From positions 486,001 through 550,000 of the forward strand of contig CAJNDS010002091.1 in the NCBI GenBank assembly GCA_905221605.1: DNA of 64,000 nucleotides, in the 5' to 3' direction. Below, piece after piece: positions 52,911 to 61,300 of this stretch. Made by a program: the position numbers and the translations under genes. Within the stretch, counting starts at the first letter, position 1, and each line of letters opens with the position of its first letter. The notes below the pieces were generated by a model, which ran no database searches, had not been told where the DNA came from, and saw only the letters and a program-made list of their open reading frames with translations. The DNA comes from Symbiodinium natans (lineage: Eukaryota > Sar > Dinophyceae > Suessiales > Symbiodiniaceae).

Positions 52911-54778
52911 CTACTTGGAGGTTCATGGTACTTATTTGCCCATTATGACTGTACTAATAGCTGTACTTCTTTATAACCATGTTAGGGGACTTAAGGGGCT
53001 TATAAGTGGGTCATAAGTAAGTTATGATTGGCCACGAAGACGCGCAGGTAGTTGGACTCGCCGGACTTGGCTGCGCAAGAGGCCCGCGAAGTGAAGTGAA
53101 GAGGCCATCACTGGAGAAGAAAGCAAGCAGAGCTGCCCTGTAACAATAGCTCGATTCAGCTCGATAGCAATCCCCCCTTAGCCCACCCGAAAATCCCGGA
53201 GGCGCCTAAACCCACAAATCATGGGCTTCCCTGCTAACCCCCTCTTCCCCCCTTAAACAACCTTAATTAGGCATAATTTTCCTTAGATCGCCGTAATTAT
53301 GGGGGGGAACCTAAGGGGGAGGGGGGGGTTGTAGAGAGGGGGGCAGTACCACTAAACCCTAAACCCAAACCCTAAACCCTAAACCCTAAACCCTAAACCC
53401 TAAACCCTAAACCCTAAACCCTAAACCCTAAACCCTAAACCCTAAACCCCCATGCCTCCCTGCCTGCATCACCCCTCAAGCTAAGGGCTGCGCCCTGCGG
53501 GGCAGGGAGATGGCGGAAAGAAGGGCCTTTTCCCATCCCCAGGTCCTGAAACGAAAGGAAGCGTTTGGGGTTCAAGGCTTTAGGGCTTTGAGACTTTTGT
53601 TCTTATTAGGGTTTTAGGGTTTAGGGTTTAGGGTTTAGGGTTTAGGGTTGTCGTTTTTTCTGCATGGGGTGAATTTTACACCAAATAAATACGTCTCTTA
53701 AATACCCCCAGGGTTTAGGGTCTTGGCTTCTATGCCCTGAGCTCATAGTACAAGAATCCTGGGCTTTCTTTGGACTTGCTTGCGAATCCAGGGACGAGGC
53801 CTAGGCAAACAGAACAGAACGGCAACACGCATGTTAGAGGAACGTCTCGTTGAGGTTGCTGGGGGGGTTTGTGCCAATGAGAAGTCACCATTGGTGCTCA
53901 ACGGACAGAAGGGATTTCATCGAGTTCACGTTGCGGAGGAAGCAAGGTTTGTAATGGTTTGCGGCGCGAACAAAACCTTGAACTCTAAACCCTGAACCCT
54001 GAACCCTAAACCCTAAACCCTAAACCCTAAACCCTAAACCGCCAAGTTCATGTTGAGTTTCCTGTCCATTGTCTGGCATGCCGAGCCTAAGAGATGCACA
54101 TCTGTGCCAACCCCCGAGCCGTATCGTTCGAGCCTACACCCAAAACGCGGGTTTAGGGTTCAGGGCTTACGGCTTAGGGTTTAGGGTTCAGGGTTTAGGG
54201 TTCAGGGTACACACAAAATGCGATGAGCACCCCAACAGTTCTCGATTTCTACATGCCGAGAAGGACAAAGCGAAGCGGCGCCCAAGACCCGGACCACGTC
54301 GTCAACAATGCGAGTACCCACTCAGAGCCTGCGGAAGATCTGGGCAAGCTCACGGACATAGGTCTCGTGCTCATGGCTGCTGGCTGCACGTGCTGTCTCT
54401 TCACGTTGCACACGACGGTTGCGCTGGCTGACCAGCTTCTGCGCACTTGATCGTGCTCTGTTCCGTCCATGAAACGTCGCCTCAGCCAATCCCCTCTCGA
54501 AGATCTCTGCAAGCAAACCAGGCTTTGCATACTCTTCCTACAGCCACCAGATGGTGCCCCCCCCCCCCCCCCCGCACGTGACTGCCTACTCCTCTTTGAA
54601 CTTTAATAAGGTATCGAGGCGCATTTTTCAGGGCTTAGGGTTTAGGATTTCCGGTCCCAGGGTCTTACTGCTTTATCCCGAAACCCGAAACCCTAAACCC
54701 TAAACCCCATGGGTGCCTTCCAAAGCCAGCGACAGCCCTCGAGGCGTCGAGGACGCCCGAGTCGACATCCCAGGCCAT
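52833..54778 (-). CDS. Locus G: multi-exon gene of unknown function
   Basis: The exons 54721-54778, 54329-54506, 54040-54086 and 53759-53800 agree in phase. The putative start is MAWDVDSGVLDASRAVAGF. The second exon is a long basic and acidic helix, likely coiled coil. The last pair (53033-53070 and 52833-52910) is split by an intron that is exactly one family-B element. Family not recognised. Confidence 0.6.
52911..53032. mobile_element. family-B element that is exactly an intron (introner)
   Basis: 122 bp. On the minus strand it starts GTG|GCCAATC (GC donor) and ends CCATGAACCTCCAAGTAG|AGT. Its ends and inner arms match the family-B palindrome. Removing it joins YLRVFV to SLATPVV in phase 0. 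Confidence 0.75.
53033..53070 (-). CDS. exon, locus G
   Basis: Acceptor TGCGCAG|C; reads KSGESNYLRVFV; donor GTG|GCC (GC) at the start of the family-B element. Confidence 0.7.
53353..53447. repeat. (CCCTAAA)n tract
   Basis: About 13 units with one shortened unit, directly at the donor edge of exon 53448-53545. Confidence 0.95.
53448..53545 (-). CDS. exon, locus G
   Basis: Acceptor TTTCAG|G; reads DLGMGKGPSFRHLPAPQGAA then LSLRGDAGREAW; donor GGG|GTTTAGGG. The phase conflicts with exon 53759-53800 as drawn, so one edge is off. Confidence 0.65.
53759..53800 (-). CDS. exon, locus G
   Basis: Acceptor CCTAG|G; in phase it reads LVPGFASKSKESP; donor CAG|GATTCT (GA). Confidence 0.55.
54040..54086 (-). 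CDS. exon, locus G
   Basis: Acceptor CTTAG|G; reads LGMPDNGQETQHELG; donor GCG|GTTTAGGG. In phase with the exon above (AG+G = Arg). Confidence 0.65.
54329..54506 (-). CDS. exon with long charged helix, locus G
   Basis: Acceptor CTTGCAG|AG; 58 codons, IFERGLAEATFHGRNRARSS then QKLVSQRNRRVQREETARAA and HETYVRELAQIFR; donor GCAG|GCTCTG (GC). Phases match both neighbours. Confidence 0.8.
54721..54778 (-). CDS. putative first exon, locus G
   Basis: The ATG at 54778 starts MAWDVDSGVLDASRAVAGF; donor TTTG|GAAGGC (GA) gives Glu with the next exon. The frame is open upstream too (GGILNRPWH), so it might be internal. Confidence 0.55.
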
Positions 54779-54873
54779 GTGCCATGGCCGGTTGAGGATT
54801 CCCCCGAGGGTTTTGGGGTTGCAGGGCGTGGGGTTTAGGATTTCCTTAAGGGTCCATGTACCAAAATGGGGGG

Positions 54874-54972
54874 GTTTACGAAAATATGGGACCCTACTAA
54901 GTCCCCAAATATAGCAGGATTCCCGAACAATCGGGACCCCAATAAGTACCCCTAATATCGGAAACCCCCGTT
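54874..54972. mobile_element. family-E inverted-repeat element
   Basis: GGGGGGTTTACGAAAATATGG at the left, ATCGGAAACCCCCG at the right; internal half-repeats ATGGGACCC and CGGGACCCC. Confidence 0.75.
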
Positions 54973-55185
54973 ACCTGGGCCCCTAAAGCTACAAAACAGG
55001 AGGTGCTTGATGGCCCCAGCAAAGACTTAGGCCCTTAGGATATGGGATTGAAAGAAAAGGGGGCTTTGAGATCGGTTTAAGTCTCAGGGCTTAAGTCTAG
55101 GGTTTAGGGTTTAGGGTTTAGGTTTGGGCTGTAGAGTCGGTCCCCCTGCATTTTTTATGTCTTTGCGTTTATCTATTATGATTTG

Positions 55186-55381
55186 TCATTTGTTGGGGGG
55201 GGGGGGGGTATCTGTCATCATACAGGCTCTTGTATTTAGGCTTTCTTCAGCGCCTAACTGCTTGATCTCCTCCTCTGGATGGTTTTCTGAAAAGGTGCTA
55301 AGGGCTACACATGCAAGACTTTCTGCTGCAAAGGGCGACAAGGGCCCCGCAACTCCTACAAAAGCCCCGGGGGTTCTCAAT
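55186..55381 (-). CDS. open exon-like frame at the 3' part of locus H
   Basis: After CTGCAG|A, reads PGAFVGVAGPLSPFAAESLA then STFSENHPEEEIKQLGAEES and a stop in a poly-C region at 55186. May be a terminal exon. Confidence 0.45.
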
Positions 55382-58300
55382 CTGCAGGCAGTATGAGAGC
55401 CTCCTCTGGTTTACTTCAGGGTTAGGGTGCACGGCTAAGGGTGGCCAAAGCTACTAACTAGGTACGCGGACAATACTTCTGAAGGTTCATGAGACATACT
55501 ACCTAGTTGTGATTGAGCTTGCAAGCCAACTTGTAATTGGGGCAACCTGTAGGTTATAAGTAGGAGTCGAACCGCAGTTATAACATGTTATAAACTTCAA
55601 ACAGGGTTTAGGGCTCAGGATTTAGCTTCTCTTGGCCCTTGCGCACTTCCACGGGGAATTGAGGGCTTCTACTTAAGGAAATACAGGGCTCATACTACCC
55701 AGCAGGGTCAAAGGTTACTTACTCAAATACGAAGTCAACACCACCGTGTTTGCTTCCCCAAAAACAAGTAACTTACCCCTAAACACTAACTACAAGGCCG
55801 AAACCCTAACAAGGTCGGGGTCACAGATGGCGGGCCTGATTTCACAGTTACGCGTGCGCTGCCACGCAGTCACTCCACTGTGGTACACTCTCGCTACGCT
55901 ATGGGTTTAGGGTTTAGGGTTTAGGGTTTGGGGTTTGGGGTTTAGGGTTTAGGGTTTAGGGTTCCCTTTAGGGGGCGTAGGACCATCGTCCACAGCCCCT
56001 ATCACGCAGTCAGCGTTGCAGGCCCTAAATCCCTCTCCTTCCCCAACATACTCGAAATCGGGTCCTCTAAACCCTAAGCCCTAAGCCCTAAACCCTAAAC
56101 CCTAAACCCTATTCATTCGGGCAACCCTCCACTTCAGTGTGAGCTCAACAGTGGTACAGCTAGCTGCCCCCCCTGCTTAGACGGGATGGGTTGTGTGTTT
56201 TGGGGCACCTCAAAGTGGGGTCATCCTTAAAAACTGGCGCGTCTTTAGCTATACGTCTTGAGTTTTAAGTTGCTTAGGGTTGAGGGTTTAGGGCTCAGGA
56301 TTTAAAAACTTACGCAACATGTACTTCGAGACTCTTTGGTATCGTAAGGTGCGACGACGCTCGTAGCAGGTTTGAGGACCTATTTTCAACCGGTCCCTAT
56401 CTTAGCTGCAGACGTCAAGGCCTTAAGTTTGATTGTATGAGGTCCCTAAACCCTAAACCCTAGAACCCTACACCCTACACGCCAAACCCTTAACCCTAGG
56501 GTTCTGGTTTCCCAGGCCTCTGTTACCAACAAAGGACTAGGTTGGCCCTTCAGAACTTCAAACCCTGTAAAAGAGTATTCCTAAATTCAACTTGCTCCTC
56601 TTAAATCCGATAAGGATGGGGGTTTAGGGTTTAGGCTGTAGGGCTACGGGTTTAGGGTTTAGGGTTTAGATTATAGGGTAAAGGGTATTTGACAAATGGG
56701 ATCCTTTCGTTCCTAGAACCAGGACTCGAGCATTTTCTTTGGGGGACGCTAGACGTACCCCTATGTTTGGGGCTTAGGGCTGAGGGTTAGGATTTTGGGG
56801 CTTAGGGTTTTTTTTTCAATTTAGGGCTTAGGATTTTGGGGTGGGATGCTAGAAGTACCCCTGTGTTTTGGAACATACCCTATTGAGGCCGACCTAGGGT
56901 TTAGGGTTTAGGGTTTAGGGTTTAGGGCTAGCAACAGCCCCCACGCCCATGGATCACATGGCACGCTCAGGGCCCGGAAAGTGACGTTGGAAGGCATCCG
57001 ACCTGAGACACTGCTGACTGGGTTAGGTTTTAGGGTTTAGGGTTTAGGGTTTAGGGCTTTAGGGCTTAGGGCTTAGGGTTTAGGGTTTGGGGTTTAGGGT
57101 TTAGGGTTTAGGGTTTAGGGTTTAGGGTTTAGGGTTTCGGCTTAGGGACTTAGCTCAACAAAGGCTTTCTTGGAGAGGTTCGTGGGTGTTTATAAGCAGG
57201 CTTAAAAAGGGTGCCCTTTTTTGCTTAAAGGGGTTTTTATAAGGGGGTTTAGGGTTTAGGGTTTAGGGTTTAGGGTTTAGGGTTTAGGGTTTAGGGTTTA
57301 TAAGGGAACCTAAACCCTCCAAAAAGGGAATAAGGGTACTACTGGGCATCCTAGAACCCTTTAAAGCCCGAGAAACCTGTGCAGGCATCCTCTCTAACAG
57401 ATGTGCAGCTCTGCCCAACTTGAACATCTGGTTCGCCCCCCTGAAGCCTAAACCCTAAACCCTAAACCCTAGAAGAACACACTCTAGAGCTAGGGTTTAG
57501 GGTTTAGGGCCTAGCGTTTAGGGTATTGCAATTCAACTACATGTACATGTTTCAAGATCGCATCGACACCACTGGCAGGTAGCACGGCTCTCCACAACCC
57601 AAGCCGCGTGTCTCTGCGCCACCTCAACCCAGAATCTTTCTAAACATTCCGCAAGCCCTGACTGGGGGTTTACGGGGTCCCCTATACTTTCGTAAACCCC
57701 AAATGAATCCCTACAAAACCTGAAATCTCAGTCCTAAACTCTGCAAGCCCTAGAATCCTAAAGCCTACAGCCCGTAAACCCCAACTGACTCCTAAACCCT
57801 AACCCCAAGCATGTACCTCATTCTTACATTGTTGGGCCCCAAGGTCTCTATATCGGAGGTACTTTGAGGCCCAAGTCTTACCTATTTAGGTACATGGACC
57901 CTGAGGGGAAGCTCGAGATAAGTCCTCAACCCCTTGAAAAAATCTGAGCAGCTTCTGGATAGTGGAGCGACTAGCTAGTGCATAAACCCTAAACCCTAAA
58001 CCCTAAACCCTGAACCCTAAACCCTAAAGAGCAAGGGGAGGAGGCCCAACCCATTCTCCTAAACCGCCGACATCCGAAGCTCCAGTATTGCACTGCAATA
58101 CAGCTATCAAGGTCTTGTGGGTAGCCCTAAACCCTAAACCCTAAACGCTGAACCCTAAACCCTAGTTTATACGGGCAAGAATGTAGGTATTTTCTTAGTC
58201 GGCTAAAGAATAGTGCTTACCGGACAAGCTGCATCTGCGAGATCAGACTCGCTGTTTGCCGGACCTGGCCGCCTTGCTCGCCTCCATGGGAGTTGAGGGT

Positions 58301-61300
58301 TTGGGTATAGGGTCTGGTTTGCAAGCTCCGGCATAGCCTAAAATAGAGATCCGAAACCATCTAAGAAGACCCTGCGCAAAGGCAGCAATGCAAAAAACTA
58401 GGTGACGAAGGGTGCGAGAAGGACTGTGTTAAGGGCTTGTAGTTTAGAGAGCAAAGTTTAAAAGCAAGGAAAGGGTCTGGGTCAAGCTTGGGGCTTAAGT
58501 TTGGGGTTTGGGGTTTAGGGTTTAGGGTTTAGGGTCTAGGGTTTGGGGTTTAGGGTTTAAGGTTTCACGGTCGACCATTTGCCAATATTCAGAATCACAA
58601 GGCAGACCCATAACCACCCAAAGCCCTCTACACCATTCACCCTAAACCCAAATCCCCCAAGACAGATCCTGCAAGCAACTCAGCTGCGCATGTTGACCAG
58701 TTTAGGGTTTAGGGTTTGGGGTTCCACTGTAACCTAAGAATCATGAAGGCGTTCCTTTTCTGCAGAAGGGGGTCTGTACGGGAACGTATTCCTTTAAACA
58801 AAATACTAGGCATCCTAGCTAATACTAGGCTCCTATGCCCTAAACACTAAACCCCCAGAGTCCAAAACCCCAAAGCCCTCCTCCCCCAAAAACCTCACGT
58901 ACCCTAAGCCCGCCAAAACCCAAAACGGCAAACCCAAACGCCCCTAAACCCCCCAAACCCACTAAATCCACTGAACCCTAAACCCCAAGCCCTAAGCCCT
59001 AGCCCTAAACCCTAAACCCTAGCCCTGAACCCTAAACCCTAAACCCAAAACGTTTTCAAACCCGTACACGACCCATGCTCTCAACCCTGGTGGCTGGTCC
59101 TGCAGCCACGGCCGCGCTGTACCTCGGCTCGCAGTTCTCTCGCGGCTTGTGGGGCGCTTAAGGGCTTTGTGGGGTTTGGGGTTTAGGGCGAGCCCTAAAC
59201 CCTGAACCCTAAAACCTAAACCCTAAACCCTAACTAAACCCTGAACCCTAATTTGGGGCATACGGTTTAGCGAGTTGTAGGGTCCAGGGACTGAGGGGTA
59301 AGTCCGACGTATGGGCCTGAGGCCTGTAGGCTTTTAGGGTTTTGGGCTTGCAAGAGTTTAGGGCTTTGGGGGTTTAGGGTTTAGGGTTGAGGGATTTAGG
59401 TTGCCATGTCAGACTTTGGAACTACTTGCTGAGCCTCATTCGCAGCAGGCTGCCCTGCCCTAACCATGCAGCATTTTGGCTCCGTGGCTTCTGCACCAGC
59501 GGTGGAGGTAGGAGTTCGTCCTGCCAAGAGATAGCATTGGCGCTCCCAGTGTCAGACTCACTGCGAGTCCAAATAGGCCTACGCAAGCTCCGCCTGCAAG
59601 ATCGTTCGGTTATCCGGTGTATTCCACCAGTACTGGACACGTGGAGCAGGGCGCGACTTTGCATGTGCCGCCAGTCTGCGATGCTGCATGCTTTTCCATG
59701 CGGGCACCCTGGATGCACTTCTGCGATGCTTTCAATCGTCACCTTGACTCCCAAAGAGCTCGGCTTAGGGTTTAGGGTTTAGGGTTTGGGGTTTGGGGTT
59801 TGGGGTTTGGGGTTTGGGGTTTGGGGCTTATAGGGCTTAGGGGTTAGGGTTTAGGGCCTAGGCCACTATTGCGAAGCCTGCGTAAGGTGTGGGGATGTGT
59901 TGCAAGAGGGATGCCCACCCGTCCACCCCAAACTCGAAGCTCCGAACCTGAAACCGCCCACACCCGAAACCGCCCTAAACCTTATAAACTAAACCCGAAA
60001 GAACTCAAACACCCCTCTACGAGTACCGAAGGGCAGCCACTTCCGGAACCACCTTGGAAAAAAAAACACAAATAAACCCGAAACCTTCAAATCGATCCCC
60101 AAACCCTACGGCCTAGACCCCAAACCCTCCTAGAGAGGTGCCAAAATTCCCTGAAAGGGGCGACCGTCTAGTCTGAGATTCTGTGAGGGCTTCGGGTTTA
60201 TGAGCTTTTGTCCCTTTGGGGTTACGGGGCGGAGGGGAGGTTCGGGGACACTATAGCCACCTGATTTGGGCATTGAAAGCGTGACGGCCCACAACCACCA
60301 AAGCCTTAAGCCCTGAACCACTCCCTAAACCCCAAACCCAAAACCCTAGCCCTAAACCCTAAACTCAAAACCAAACCCTAAACCACCGAAAATCTCAAAG
60401 CCCTCACGCCCACAAACCCTGGAACATGAACCATCAAAGCTTAAAGGCAAAACCTGTAACCCTGTAACCCACATAATCCTCTGACCCCATAACCCCATAA
60501 CTCTACACCCCATAACCCTGAACTCTAAACCATAAACCCCAGAACCCCATGAACCCTAAACCCCACAAACCCAAAAACCCGTAAACCCTCAACAAACCCC
60601 ATTAACCCCCCTGAAGCCCCCTAAAACCTGGTGACTCAGCCCAGTGCGTCAGGGCGGTTGCTTCGACCTCGGAACCTCGGAAACTCGACAGCCTCGGCGA
60701 AGACTTTTGTTTAAGGCTTTAGGCTTTAGGGGCTTTTTGGGCTTTCGAGCCCCAAGGGAATTAGGGGCTTTAGGGCTTTACTGGCTTTAGGGGCTTTAGG
60801 GGATTTAGGGGAATTAGGGCCTTCGAGCTGTAGGGTCTTCAGGGGCTTTAGGGCTTCAGGGGCTACAGGGGCTTTCGAAGCTTTAGGGGCTTTCGGGGCT
60901 TTAGGTTTCGGTGCTTTGGGGGCTTTAGCGTCTTTCGAGTTTCAGGGGAATTAGGGCTAGGCTTTCAGGATTTAGTGATTTTGGTATGAGGGCTTGGGGG
61001 CTTCAGGGGCTTTCAGGATTTAGGGATTAGTTATATAACCCTTTTGTACGTTATACACAATAAGGGCCTAGACCCAGGAGTAACCTAGGAACAAAAAGGG
61101 AGCCCTTTTTGGTTTTAAGGGAATTGTAAGGGAACCCCAGCCCTAAAGAAAGGACATAAGGGCCTATTTCGTTTTTTTTTTACAGCAGGTCACTTGCCAG
61201 GAACCCCAGCCCTAAGAAAAGGAAATAAGGGCCTATTTCGGGTCCTAGGGGCCCATACTTCAGATCCCTAAAACCTCAGCCCTAAAGCCTAAACCTAAAC

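Noticed and set aside
53780-53995. Plus-strand frame MRIQGRGLGKQNRTATRM
   Set aside because: Overlaps a phase-supported minus exon (53759-53800) and ends in translated CCCTAAA repeat.
59052-59161. Plus-strand peptide MLSTLVAGPAATAALYLG as a small membrane protein
   Set aside because: Attractive but isolated; the minus strand gives a PPR-like exon in line with its neighbours. Kept only as an alternative.
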